This document shows, in pieces, positions 30,338-39,235 of a DNA stretch of 64,000 nt (position 1 is the first letter of the stretch; each line of letters begins with the position of its first letter). The notes under the pieces are model-generated. The model was not told the origin of the DNA. It made no database searches and saw only the letters and a program-made list of their open reading frames with translations. The DNA is taken from the NCBI RefSeq assembly GCF_002844575.1, contig NZ_PIQO01000010.1, forward strand, positions 105,840 to 169,839. Reading direction: 5' to 3'. The stretch comes from Heyndrickxia camelliae. GTDB lineage: Bacteria > Bacillota > Bacilli > Bacillales > Bacillaceae_C. Both the position numbers and the translations under genes were made by a program.

Positions 30338-30433
30338 ACAGATGGACAAATAGGGAAAGTGTCCGCCTCCAGTGGACAGTGCCATTTCTTTGATAATAAT
30401 TTATACTATGTTCGAAATTTTTCTTTTTTCCTC

Positions 30434-30465
30434 TTGACATTCTATTTCAAACGTAATAGTATAAT
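30434..30465 (+). promoter_or_regulatory. Promoter of the trp operon
   Basis: TTGACA (30434-30439) is followed by TAGTAT (30457-30462, spacing 17) overlapping a perfect TATAAT (30460-30465, spacing 20). Either could be the -10. It lies about 40 bp before the first T-box. Confidence 0.6.
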
Positions 30466-30499
30466 TATCAATTAATTTAAATAAATTGAAAAATATTTA

Positions 30500-30770
30500 A
30501 GCGTTGAAGAAGAAGAGTAATCCTTATGGACACTGTAGAGAGCTGGTGGTTGGTGCAAACCAGTGTGAAAGTATGGATGAATGGGCTTCTGAGCTTCCAA
30601 ACCGAAACTTACATTGAAAGCAGTAGGCTTTGGCGAAAGTCTCGTCGTTACAAGAGACGGATATTAAGATTCAAAATGTAATCTTGATATTGTCAAAGTG
30701 AGCTGTTTTATTCAGCTAATAAAGGTGGTACCACGGGTCCTCTCGTCCTTTTCGGATGAGGGGACTTTTG
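30500..30770 (+). promoter_or_regulatory. T-box leader 1 of the trp operon, tryptophan specifier (TGG)
   Basis: Complete T-box: AGAGAG (30537-30542), GGTTGGTGCAAACC, specifier TGG (30582-30584) followed by GCTTC and TGAG, a stem III (ATATTAAGATT with AATCTTGATAT), T-box sequence AAAGGTGGTACCACG (30721-30735), and terminator GTCCTCTCGTCC/GGATGAGGGGAC (30737-30765) with TTTT. Normal length, no insertion. Confidence 0.93.
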
Positions 30771-30814
30771 TATTTTAAAAAAATAAAATATAGCGAACTC
30801 AATGATTAAGAGGA

Positions 30815-31285
30815 GTATGCTTGACTAAAATCGTTGCAGAGAGCCGGTGATGGTGTGAATCCGGTACGAGGGGTTAAGCAGAATGGACTTATGAGAGGTT
30901 TCCTGAAAGACAGTAGGGAAACACGGAATTCCACCGTTAAAAGGATAGGGTATCGGAAATGTTTTATCAATGACCTACGCCTAGCTTCAGCGCCTATCGG
31001 CTAGTGGATTTCTATGTCTTCTCCCTGTGATTACGTCAACATCGGTTGAAATTTAAGTGCTAATTTCACTTGCTTGTGAACTATCTCGCCGTGTTTCTTT
31101 TATCTCAGTCGAAGACTACGAAATCCAAACGCCGCTGAGCAAGGCGTTTACGCATTTGCTCATTTCCCGTACCCGAAAAAGCGGAAGGAATATTTTCTCC
31201 TTCAATATGAGGTGGCACCGCGGTATGTATCGTCCTCTATAAACGAAAGACATCATGAGTCTTTCGTTTATAGAGGACTTTTTAT
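30815..31285 (+). promoter_or_regulatory. T-box leader 2 of the trp operon, tryptophan specifier (TGG), carrying an insertion
   Basis: A second Trp T-box directly behind the first: AGAGAG (30838-30843), GGTGATGGTGTGAATCC, specifier TGG (30884-30886) followed by ACTTA and TGAG, T-box sequence AGGTGGCACCGCGG (31210-31223), and a very stable terminator with about 21 paired bases (GTCCTCTATAAACGAAAGAC and its complement, 31232-31278) ending in TTTTT. Stem III is GGGTATCGGAAATG (30948-30961) with CATTTCCCGTACCC (31161-31174), 13 of 14 positions paired. Its loop is 199 nt because a dispersed repeat sits there. Confidence 0.88.
30977..31147 (+). repeat. Dispersed repeat element, copy A, inside T-box 2
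   Basis: About 171 bp bounded by near-complementary ends (ACGCCTAGCTTCAGCG and CGCTGAGCAAGGCGT). Internal words are shared in order with copy B at 43741-43910: CTATCGGCT, GTCAA(C/T)ATC(G/A)GTT, GTTGAAATTT, AAGTGCTAATTT, CTCGC(C/T)GTGTTTC and a GACT(A/G)CG(A/G)AATCC end. No coding potential. It is flanked by the arms of the T-box stem III. Confidence 0.75.
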
Positions 31286-31316
31286 TTATATAGAAAAATT
31301 TAGGAGGGAACCAGTT

Positions 31317-32711
31317 TTGAATCCAAAATATAAAATGACCACACTTAACGGAGATACCTTAACACCGATAGCCATTTACAATCGCTTAAAAGGAAAAAAG
31401 AAATTTTTGCTGGAAAGTTCCCTTAAACATGAAGGAAATGGCAGGTATTCTTTTATTGGGATGAACCCTTATCTGGAATATAAAGCTGTTGACGATCAAA
31501 TAACGATATATTACAAAGAGCACGTCCAGCGAGAACAGGGTATCCCTCTCCAGCTATTAAAAAAATTTCTACCAGAGCTAAGAGCCCACTTGCCTTTTCC
31601 CTTCTATGGAGGAGGGGTTGGTTATATCGGATATGATGCGATTCGCCAACACGAAAAAATTGGGGATGTGGTAAACGATTCGCTGAATATACCAGATATT
31701 CATCTTATGTTTTATCAGGATGTCATCGTATTCGATCATCTTTCGCAAACCGTTTCCATTATTTTATTAAACCTAAATCAAACGCGGACGGAAGCGGAGC
31801 TTGAACAAACAACAGAAACATTACAGATAGCTTTGTTTACGGGAGACAAAGAGGACCAAAAAACAAATGCAGCTAAAATGGATTTTAAACCGACCAGATC
31901 GAAAGAAGATTTCATGAAAATGGTGGAAAGCGCAAAGAAACATATTCAACAAGGAGATATTTTTCAGGTCGTATTATCTCAGGCTTTAGAAGGGGAAGCG
32001 ACAGATGAGCCATTTCAATTTTATAGAAAGCTTAGAAACGCAAATCCATCCCCCTATATGTTTTACATTGATTTCGAGGATTACATCCTTTTAGGAGCAT
32101 CTCCTGAAAGCTTAATCAAAACGAAAGGGAAGGAATTAACAACCAATCCAATTGCAGGGACAAGGAAGCGCGGAGAAACTGTAACAGAGGACAAACAACT
32201 GGAGCAGGAACTCCTAGCAGATGAAAAAGAACTGGCCGAACATAAAATGCTAGTTGATTTAAGCCGCAATGATGTAGGACGTGTTTGTGAAGCGGGAACC
32301 ATCACGATTTCTAAGTATATGGAAATTGAACGTTATCAACATGTTATGCATATCGTTTCCGAGGTAAAGGGTCAGCTAAAACAAACTCTATCTAGTGTGG
32401 ATGCTTTAATATCCTGCCTGCCAGCAGGTACGGTATCGGGTGCACCGAAAATTCGTGCAATGCAAATCATCAATGAACTTGAAAAAAGAAAACGCGGTGT
32501 CTATGCAGGTGCCGTAGGCTACATCAATGTAAACGGAGATATTGATTTCGCATTAGCAATCCGCTCGTTAGTAATTAAAGATGGCAAGGCAATATTACAA
32601 ACCGGTGCCGGAATTGTCTATGACTCCAACCCGGAAAAAGAATACGAAGAAACGATGAACAAGGCAAAGTCATTATTGGAGGTAAGTAGAAATGATCTTG
32701 TTAATCGATAA
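31317..32711 (+). CDS. trpE: Anthranilate synthase component I
   Basis: A 464-residue chorismate-using subunit. The N-terminal Trp feedback motif LLESS (about residue 32) is present. Catalytic-domain blocks: NPIAGTRKRGE, LVDLSRNDVGRV, PAGTVSGAPKIRAMQII and GAGIVYDSNPEKEYEET. The start is TTG 31317, seven nt after TAGGAGGG; frames upstream run back into the T-box terminator. First of seven trp genes; it overlaps trpG by 20 nt. Confidence 0.95.
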   Translation: MNPKYKMTTLNGDTLTPIAIYNRLKGKKKFLLESSLKHEGNGRYSFIGMNPYLEYKAVDDQITIYYKEHVQREQGIPLQLLKKFLPELRAHLPFPFYGGGVGYIGYDAIRQHEKIGDVVNDSLNIPDIHLMFYQDVIVFDHLSQTVSIILLNLNQTRTEAELEQTTETLQIALFTGDKEDQKTNAAKMDFKPTRSKEDFMKMVESAKKHIQQGDIFQVVLSQALEGEATDEPFQFYRKLRNANPSPYMFYIDFEDYILLGASPESLIKTKGKELTTNPIAGTRKRGETVTEDKQLEQELLADEKELAEHKMLVDLSRNDVGRVCEAGTITISKYMEIERYQHVMHIVSEVKGQLKQTLSSVDALISCLPAGTVSGAPKIRAMQIINELEKRKRGVYAGAVGYINVNGDIDFALAIRSLVIKDGKAILQTGAGIVYDSNPEKEYEETMNKAKSLLEVSRNDLVNR

Positions 32712-33288
32712 CTATGATTCCTTTACGTATAACCTGTACCAATATTTTTTAGAATTAGGCGAAGACGTTCAAGTGGTACGAAATGATCAAATAACTGTTG
32801 CAGAAATCAAAGCGCTCAAACCGGAAGCAATTATATTATCCCCAGGGCCAGGAATACCAGAAAATGCCGGAATCTGCATCGAATTGATAAGAGCCTACTA
32901 TCAAGATATTCCTATATTAGGGATCTGCCTAGGGCATCAAGCTATTGGTGCAGCCTTTGGAGCCGAAATTGTCCAGGCGATGAATATTAAACATGGGAAA
33001 ACATCAATGATTTTACATTCTGGCCAGGGTCTATTTGCATACATGTCCCAGCCGCTTGAAGTCATGCGTTATCACTCACTTGTGATGAAAGAACAAAGCC
33101 TGCCTTCAGAGCTCGAGGTAGTGGCAAAATCCATGGATGATGAAGAAGTAATGGGAATCCAGCATATTCACTATCCGCTATATGGTCTGCAGTTTCATCC
33201 TGAATCGATTGGAACAAAATGCGGAAAAGCGATTATTAAAAATTTTTTAGATGTAGTGAGGGGGAATAGAAATGAAATCGTATCTTGA
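32692..33288 (+). CDS. trpG: Anthranilate synthase component II, glutamine amidotransferase
   Basis: A 198-residue class I amidotransferase supplying ammonia to TrpE. Catalytic cysteine in GICLGHQAIG (about residue 79) and His-Glu in LQFHPESIG. GGAGGTAAG precedes the ATG. In B. subtilis the only copy is in the folate operon (pabA); here it is within trp. It may still serve both pathways. Confidence 0.94.
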   Translation: MILLIDNYDSFTYNLYQYFLELGEDVQVVRNDQITVAEIKALKPEAIILSPGPGIPENAGICIELIRAYYQDIPILGICLGHQAIGAAFGAEIVQAMNIKHGKTSMILHSGQGLFAYMSQPLEVMRYHSLVMKEQSLPSELEVVAKSMDDEEVMGIQHIHYPLYGLQFHPESIGTKCGKAIIKNFLDVVRGNRNEIVS

Positions 33289-34297
33289 AAAAGTTATGGA
33301 GCATCAAAGTCTCTCGTATGAAGAAATGACAATGGCAGCCAACCAATTGTTCTCAACAGAAATATCGGATTCAGAAATGGGAGCTTTCTTGGCTGCATTA
33401 AAAATAAAGGGTGAAACTGCAGAGGAAATTGCCGGTTTAGTGGAAGTCATCCGCGAAAAATCACTGCAAATCGATCTGCCATTTCCATCAGTAATGGATA
33501 ATTGCGGAACCGGCGGAGATGGATCTGGAAGCTTTAATATTAGTACCACATCGGCTTTTGTCATCGCCGGTGCCGGAATCAAAATTGCCAAACATGGGAA
33601 TCGAAGTGTTTCCAGTAAAACCGGCAGTGCGGATGTTCTCGAACATTTAGGAGTAAGCTTACAATTTGATCCCCAACAAATTGCCGAGATACTCGCCAAA
33701 AATGGCATTGCCTTTCTTTTTGCTCCCAAGGTACATCCAAACATAAAACGAATCATGAAGGTACGCAAGGATTTAAAAATCCCAACAATCTTTAATTTAA
33801 TTGGTCCGCTTACGAATCCAATTTCACTAGACACGCAACTTCTTGGAATTTATCGGAGAGATATGCTGGAAATGATGGCACAGGTTTTACACCAATTAGG
33901 CAGAAAACGCGCAGTAGTCTTAAATGGTGCGGGATACATGGATGAGGCATCCTTATCTGGTGAAAACCATCTTGTTTTATTAAATAACGGAAACATCACC
34001 AGCTTTACGTTAAGACCAAGTGATGTTGGATTGCCGCAATATGAAAATGAAGCGATACGCGGCGGAAATTCCAAGGAAAATGCGGATATTCTTCTTCAAG
34101 TCTTAAATGGAGGGAAAGGGGCATACCGCGATACCGTGGTATTGAATGCGGGCTTAGGTATTTTTGCAAATGGTTTAGCCGCCTCAATCGAGGAAGGCAT
34201 TTCCATTGCTGAAAAAAGTATCGATTCCGGAGCAGCATTGGAAAAATTAAATAATTTAGTGGAATACAGCAAACATTTTGCAAAAGAGGTGATTTGA
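33272..34297 (+). CDS. trpD: Anthranilate phosphoribosyltransferase
   Basis: A 341-residue enzyme adding phosphoribose to anthranilate. PRPP-binding DNCGTGGDGSGSFNISTT (about 73-90) and KHGNRSVSSKTGSADVLE are diagnostic. It overlaps trpG by 17 nt. Confidence 0.96.
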   Translation: MKSYLEKVMEHQSLSYEEMTMAANQLFSTEISDSEMGAFLAALKIKGETAEEIAGLVEVIREKSLQIDLPFPSVMDNCGTGGDGSGSFNISTTSAFVIAGAGIKIAKHGNRSVSSKTGSADVLEHLGVSLQFDPQQIAEILAKNGIAFLFAPKVHPNIKRIMKVRKDLKIPTIFNLIGPLTNPISLDTQLLGIYRRDMLEMMAQVLHQLGRKRAVVLNGAGYMDEASLSGENHLVLLNNGNITSFTLRPSDVGLPQYENEAIRGGNSKENADILLQVLNGGKGAYRDTVVLNAGLGIFANGLAASIEEGISIAEKSIDSGAALEKLNNLVEYSKHFAKEVI

Positions 34298-34298
34298 G

Positions 34299-35075
34299 GT
34301 GACGTTTTTATCCAACATTCTCATCGAAAAAGAAAAAGAAGTAAAAATACTTAAAGAACAGTATCAGCAGCAAAATTACAGAAACATTAAGCAAGAAAAA
34401 TCCATGTACCAAACTTTTATGGAATCGTCAACTATGAATATTATCGCTGAAATTAAACGAGCTTCGCCTTCAAAAGGTGAGATAAATGTTGAGGTCAACC
34501 CTGTGGAACAGGCTGAACAATACGCAACATACGGTGCAAATGCAATTTCTGTGTTAACAGATACGCCCTTTTTTAAAGGCTCCATCGAGGATTTGAGGGT
34601 TGTTCGGAACACGGTTGATCTGCCAATCCTATGCAAGGACTTTATTATAGAAGAAATTCAAATTAATCGAGCAAAAGATTATGGTGCAAATGTAGTGCTT
34701 CTCATCGCGGCAGCATTGCCAAAGCAACGTCTAAAAGAGCTATTTGATTATGCATATTCCATAGATTTGGAGGTGCTGCTCGAGGTTCACAATGAAACAG
34801 AGCTGATGATTGCTTTAGAAATAGGGGCCAAAATCATCGGGATCAACAATCGCGATTTAAAAACGTTTACCGTTGATTTATCTGTGACACAAGAGTTAGC
34901 AAAATTAGTGAACAGAAACGATATTCTACTTATCGGCGAAAGCGGGATTCGAAATCGGGAGGATGTAGAAAAGATGATGGAAGCAGGGGTAAGAGGAGTA
35001 TTAGTGGGAGAGACATTGATGCGCTCGGAGAATCTGAAAGAAACATTGAAAGATTTAAAAATAGAATTCAAATAA
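34299..35075 (+). CDS. trpC: Indole-3-glycerol phosphate synthase
   Basis: A 258-residue TIM-barrel enzyme. Signature EIKRASPSKGEIN (about 48-60), catalytic lysine region PILCKDFII, and GINNRDLKTFTVDL. The start is GTG 34299, one nt after the trpD stop, with TTGAGGTG as combined ribosome site. Monofunctional, not fused to TrpF. Confidence 0.95.
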   Translation: MTFLSNILIEKEKEVKILKEQYQQQNYRNIKQEKSMYQTFMESSTMNIIAEIKRASPSKGEINVEVNPVEQAEQYATYGANAISVLTDTPFFKGSIEDLRVVRNTVDLPILCKDFIIEEIQINRAKDYGANVVLLIAAALPKQRLKELFDYAYSIDLEVLLEVHNETELMIALEIGAKIIGINNRDLKTFTVDLSVTQELAKLVNRNDILLIGESGIRNREDVEKMMEAGVRGVLVGETLMRSENLKETLKDLKIEFK

Positions 35076-35088
35076 GGGGAATGTTTCA

Positions 35089-35697
35089 GTGGGTGTAAAA
35101 ATTTGTGGTATTAAAACCATGGAAGCAGCAAAGGCAGCGGTGGAGGCAGGCGCTGATTTTATTGGATTTGTATTTGCTGACAGTAAAAGGAGAATATCAC
35201 GGGAACAAGCGAAAATTATATCAAAAGCTCTTCCAACCAATATCAAAAAGGTTGGAGTCTTTGTGAATGAAGAAGCACCTACCATTCTCCAAATTGCAGA
35301 TGATATCGGGCTCGATTATATTCAGCTTCACGGTAAGGAATCGCCGCGATTTGTGGACAGTTTGCCATATCCAATCATCAAAGCATTTTCTAGTCATAAT
35401 CTTGCTCAAATAAACGAGTATGCCTGTGATTACTACTTAATTGATAGTCCAAAAGCAGGCAGTGGAGAAGTATTCGATTGGAAAGCACTCGAAATGCTTG
35501 ATACCGATAAGGATAAGCTTATCCTAGCAGGCGGACTTAATGTCCAGAACGTAGAGGAAGCCATCCTAACGGTCAAACCAGCAATAGTGGATGTATCAAG
35601 TGGAGTGGAAACCAATCATGTAAAAGATCCGATAAAAATAAAAAAATTTGTAGAGCATGCTAGCGTAGTATTTTTACAAATAAAGGAGAGAGAATAA
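35089..35697 (+). CDS. trpF: Phosphoribosylanthranilate isomerase
   Basis: A 202-residue TIM barrel; [12 protein letters not shown] carries the catalytic cysteine (about residue 6) and the [17 protein letters not shown] block follows. GTG start at 35089. Its stop overlaps the trpB ATG by one base. Confidence 0.94.
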   Translation: MGVKICGIKTMEAAKAAVEAGADFIGFVFADSKRRISREQAKIISKALPTNIKKVGVFVNEEAPTILQIADDIGLDYIQLHGKESPRFVDSLPYPIIKAFSSHNLAQINEYACDYYLIDSPKAGSGEVFDWKALEMLDTDKDKLILAGGLNVQNVEEAILTVKPAIVDVSSGVETNHVKDPIKIKKFVEHASVVFLQIKERE

Positions 35698-36896
35698 TGA
35701 GTTCTACTACAACATATCCGAATGAAAAAGGCCGCTACGGAGAGTTTGGCGGGAGATTTGTACCAGAAACATTAATGACGTCAATCCTTGATTTAGAAAA
35801 GGCATATAATGAGGCAATGGCGGACCCAGATTTTACGAACGAATTAGCATACTATCTTACTCAATATGTCGGACGGGAAACCCCACTCTACTATGCTGAA
35901 AATTTATCAAAAAAATTAGGCGGTCCGAAAATCTTTTTGAAGAGGGAGGATCTAAATCATACAGGCGCCCACAAAATTAATAATGCTATCGGTCAAGCAT
36001 TGTTAACGAAAAGAATGGGCAAAAAGAAAGTCGTTGCCGAAACAGGAGCAGGGCAGCACGGAGTGGCTACCGCAACAGCATGTGCCTTGCTTGGTTTGGA
36101 ATGTATTGTGTTTATGGGAGCGGAGGATATTCGCAGACAAAAGCTAAATGTCTTTCGTATGGAATTACTAGGTGCGAAGGTAGAGAGTGTGAATCAAGGG
36201 AGCTGCACATTAAAGGATGCAGTGAATGAAGCGTTCCGGTACTGGGTCAGTAATGTACATGATACACATTATATTATTGGATCTGTTGTAGGTCCACATC
36301 CATTTCCGCAAATGGTCCGTGATTTTCAAAGTGTGATTGGATCGGAAACGAAAAGACAAGTCATGGAACAGACCGGCAAACTGCCCAATGCAGTAGTAGC
36401 ATGTGTCGGCGGTGGAAGTAATTCGATGGGAATGTTCTATCCATTTGTAAAGGATTCCGAGGTTCAATTATTTGGTGTGGAAGCAGGCGGAGATGGGATT
36501 GCGACAGGAAAGCATGCAGCCGCATTAACAGACGGAGAAAAAGGAATTTTACATGGAACAATGACCTATTTGCTTCAAGATAAAGATGGACAGGTCAAAG
36601 AAGCTCATTCTATTTCTGCAGGCCTAGATTATCCGGGGGTCGGACCAGAACATAGCTATTTAAAAGAAATAGGTAGAGTGAAGTATACATCTATTACAGA
36701 TAAGGAAGCATTAGTGGCATTCGAAACCTTATCCAAAACGGAAGGAATTATTCCGGCACTAGAAAGCTCACATGCTGTTGCATACAGTATTAAACTAGCA
36801 AAAGAAATGAAACCAGACGAGACATTAGTCATATGTTTGTCAGGTCGCGGCGATAAAGATGTCGAAACCATTAAGAGTTTTTTAGGGGGCGAGTAA
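35697..36896 (+). CDS. trpB: Tryptophan synthase beta chain
   Basis: A 399-residue PLP subunit condensing indole with serine. N-terminal [19 protein letters not shown] lysine in [13 protein letters not shown] (about residue 90), [12 protein letters not shown], and phosphate loop [10 protein letters not shown]. Length normal for TrpB1. Confidence 0.97.
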   Translation: MSSTTTYPNEKGRYGEFGGRFVPETLMTSILDLEKAYNEAMADPDFTNELAYYLTQYVGRETPLYYAENLSKKLGGPKIFLKREDLNHTGAHKINNAIGQALLTKRMGKKKVVAETGAGQHGVATATACALLGLECIVFMGAEDIRRQKLNVFRMELLGAKVESVNQGSCTLKDAVNEAFRYWVSNVHDTHYIIGSVVGPHPFPQMVRDFQSVIGSETKRQVMEQTGKLPNAVVACVGGGSNSMGMFYPFVKDSEVQLFGVEAGGDGIATGKHAAALTDGEKGILHGTMTYLLQDKDGQVKEAHSISAGLDYPGVGPEHSYLKEIGRVKYTSITDKEALVAFETLSKTEGIIPALESSHAVAYSIKLAKEMKPDETLVICLSGRGDKDVETIKSFLGGE

Positions 36897-36897
36897 G

Positions 36898-37689
36898 ATG
36901 GGAAAAACAAAATTATCAGAGGCGTTTGCACAGGTAAAGAAAAGTGGAGATAAGGCATTTGTTCCATATATTATGGCTGGTGATGGCGGTTTGAGTACAT
37001 TAGGGGAAAGGATTAAACTGTTAGAGCAATTCGGAGCTACAGCGATTGAACTGGGAATTCCGTTTTCCGATCCGGTCGCTGATGGTCCAACGATTCAAGA
37101 AGCAGGTATCCGTGCGTTGAAGGAAAATGTTTCATTATCTTCTATTTTATTAGAACTCCAAAAACTAAAAGAAACATATACAATTCCAATTGTTATCATG
37201 ACCTATTTAAACCCTGTATTTGCATATGGAATAAAGAGTTTTGCCGCAGATTGTACGCAAGCAGGTGTGAGTGGAATCATTATTCCGGATTTGCCGATAG
37301 AAGAAGAAGAGCTTGTATCCGCGGAACTAGAAAAACATGAAATTGCACTGATTAGACTCGTATCCATTACAAGTACGGAAGAGCGAAAAGCAAAGTTAGC
37401 AAACAGGTCGGAAGGCTTTCTTTATGCCGTTACGGTCGCTGGAATTACAGGGGCAAGAGAGTCCTATCAAAAAGATATAGGTGAATATTTGGCATCACTA
37501 AAGGCTATTTCAAAAGTACCAGTGCTAGCGGGATTTGGCGTGGCTACCCCTGAGCATGTACATCAATTAGGACAGTATTGTGATGGAGTAGTAGTTGGAA
37601 GCAGAATTATCGATTTATTTCAAGAGAAAAATATAGAAAAGATTCAAGAGCTAATTCAGTCAGCGAAATCTACTCAGGTTTTAGGGTAA
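36898..37689 (+). CDS. trpA: Tryptophan synthase alpha chain
   Basis: A 263-residue TIM barrel cleaving indole-glycerol phosphate. Catalytic Glu in AIELGIPFSDPVADGP (about residue 49) and Asp in GIIIPDLPIEE. Last gene of the operon, starting one base after trpB and followed by a terminator. Confidence 0.96.
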   Translation: MGKTKLSEAFAQVKKSGDKAFVPYIMAGDGGLSTLGERIKLLEQFGATAIELGIPFSDPVADGPTIQEAGIRALKENVSLSSILLELQKLKETYTIPIVIMTYLNPVFAYGIKSFAADCTQAGVSGIIIPDLPIEEEELVSAELEKHEIALIRLVSITSTEERKAKLANRSEGFLYAVTVAGITGARESYQKDIGEYLASLKAISKVPVLAGFGVATPEHVHQLGQYCDGVVVGSRIIDLFQEKNIEKIQELIQSAKSTQVLG

Positions 37690-37695
37690 TAAATT

Positions 37696-37730
37696 AAGCA
37701 TGCCGGCTTGTCCGACATGCTTCGTTTTTT
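37696..37730 (+). terminator. Terminator of the trp operon
   Basis: AAGCATGCCGG and CCGACATGCTT pair (one mismatch) around CTTGT, followed by CG and TTTTTT. The reverse strand tail is weaker, but the stem may also end the opposing propeptide gene. Confidence 0.75.
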
Positions 37731-37733
37731 CTA

Positions 37734-37946
37734 TCAAGCATTATCCTTAATAATTGAGTTCGTTTTAACAGGAGGGAAGATTGGCGGAAAACTTTCGCCT
37801 TCTGCAATTTTGTAAACAGAGTTTACCTTTTTACCTCCAGTTGCTTCTCCTGCATTCGAAAAACCTTTTACGCTTGCAACAGCAAGACCACTTACAGCCA
37901 AAGAAAATGCGAGGGTACCACCAACTAATGCTTTTTTCAAATTCAT
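37734..37946 (-). CDS. Exported propeptide, candidate RRNPP signalling peptide
   Basis: A 70-residue protein with a clear export signal: NLKK positive start, hydrophobic core ALVGGTLAFSLAVSGLAVA, and a likely signal peptidase site after AVA (residue 24). The exported part is about 46 residues and includes the unusual proline pattern SFPPIFPPV (52-60) near the C-terminus. The ATG overlaps the stop of the upstream HTH-TPR regulator (ATGA), and its ribosome site AAGGAGG is made of the regulator's last codons. This layout matches receptor-propeptide pairs such as NprR-NprX and PlcR-PapR. The mature peptide sequence cannot be fixed by eye. An ordinary secreted peptide is the alternative. Confidence 0.7.
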   Translation of the reverse strand: MNLKKALVGGTLAFSLAVSGLAVASVKGFSNAGEATGGKKVNSVYKIAEGESFPPIFPPVKTNSIIKDNA

Positions 37947-39235
37947 TTCGGATTCCTCCTTAAAAAATTAATAATTTTTTCATATGCTGAATTTGCAATA
38001 GCAAAAGATGTAGCAGCAGATTTGTACTCATTTCTTTTTTGATAATAGTCTCCGAGAGTTTTTGCTAGAAGTACAACTCTTTGATATCTTTTAATAGATT
38101 CAAAATATGGAATGGCCTCATTCAAAATAAATGATTCGAAGCCAGATGGATAATCATTTACCGTATATTGATAGAATTTCAATTCAATCATTTGTTCTTT
38201 ATATATTTCGCTATATTGTTCTTTGGAATGCAGTAATTCCAATCCTTCATGTAGCCACTTTTCTACTTGTTCTTTAAACCCAATTTTGTGATATTCTTTT
38301 ATAATGTTTATGATAGTATTTATTTTATCTTCAGTCATGGAAAAATCACTTTGACCAAAGCTTTTTAGATAGTGACCAATAGCTTCCTCGGACTTACCTT
38401 GCTCCGCCATTAAATACCCCAAGTTATTTTCTACTTTTATTTTGATATCTTTAAAATCCAACGAATAAGCAAGTTGCCTAGCAAAATTATAATGTTTCTC
38501 TGCCTCTTTGTAGTCCTGCATTCTGCGGTATATTACTCCAAGCATTAAATGGCAATCAGTGCATCGCCTCATATGGTAGGATTGCTGAAAGAGTGATAAA
38601 GCTTCTTCCATATGAAAAATTGATAGAGTATTTTTTGTTAGGCGGCCGAGTGTAAGACCATACATGTAGAATAGGTCAGCCTTCTCAAGGTTGTAAAGCT
38701 CTTTCACCGAAATTAAATAATTCTTAGCATCTTTAAAAAAACGTTCTGCCTCTAGATATTGCCCTTTTATATAGTAATAATTACCACGAAACTTTTGGTA
38801 GGAGTATTTTAAAATGTCGGGCATATCATTTTGCAAAGGAATGAAAAAGTTTATGATATCTTGCGCTTCTTCCAGCTCATTATGCAGCAGATGATATCGA
38901 ATTAGGTAAATATGATAGGTCATCACTGCAAAGATATCATTACTTTCAGATATTTTCTCTGTTATCTTCTTATAACAAGCATCCGAGTTTTCTGTGTCGT
39001 TCATTAATAGACAGCGGTTCCATTCCTGAAAAAGCAATTCCAGTTCATTATTTTGATATGTCATGAATGGGATCTCTAGTTTGTCGCAAAGTTGGCTTAA
39101 TAATTCTATGGGTGGAGTATGTTCGTTGTTTTCTATAGATGAAAGGTACGGTACAGTAGTGATATCTTTGGCTAAATCCTCCAAGGACAGCTTCTTTTGT
39201 AGACGATAATAACGGATTCGAGTTCCAATGCTCAT
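37943..39235 (-). CDS. XRE-HTH/TPR regulator, RRNPP (NprR-like) family
   Basis: A 430-residue cytoplasmic protein. The N-terminal HTH_3 domain covers about residues 3-60 (GTRIRYYRLQKKLSLEDLA, then YLSSIENNEH). The rest is helical TPR repeats, clearest at CHLMLGVIYRRMQDYKEAEKH and VENNLGYLMAEQGKSEEAI. Size and layout match NprR (about 420) better than PlcR (about 285). Established knowledge: such proteins bind re-imported peptides through the TPR face and switch DNA binding. The overlapping small exported peptide gene supports this role. The start follows CTAGGAGTT. Specific target genes are unknown. Confidence 0.82.
   Translation of the reverse strand: MSIGTRIRYYRLQKKLSLEDLAKDITTVPYLSSIENNEHTPPIELLSQLCDKLEIPFMTYQNNELELLFQEWNRCLLMNDTENSDACYKKITEKISESNDIFAVMTYHIYLIRYHLLHNELEEAQDIINFFIPLQNDMPDILKYSYQKFRGNYYYIKGQYLEAERFFKDAKNYLISVKELYNLEKADLFYMYGLTLGRLTKNTLSIFHMEEALSLFQQSYHMRRCTDCHLMLGVIYRRMQDYKEAEKHYNFARQLAYSLDFKDIKIKVENNLGYLMAEQGKSEEAIGHYLKSFGQSDFSMTEDKINTIINIIKEYHKIGFKEQVEKWLHEGLELLHSKEQYSEIYKEQMIELKFYQYTVNDYPSGFESFILNEAIPYFESIKRYQRVVLLAKTLGDYYQKRNEYKSAATSFAIANSAYEKIINFLRRNPK

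Noticed and set aside
30293..30475. 60-codon plus-strand frame upstream of the trp leader
   Set aside because: It spans the REP-like palindrome and the trp promoter, has no ribosome site and resembles nothing known.
31212..31316. N-terminal extension of TrpE
   Set aside because: These codons lie inside the T-box 2 terminator; the TAGGAGGG ribosome site and TTG 31317 fit the family's N-terminus.
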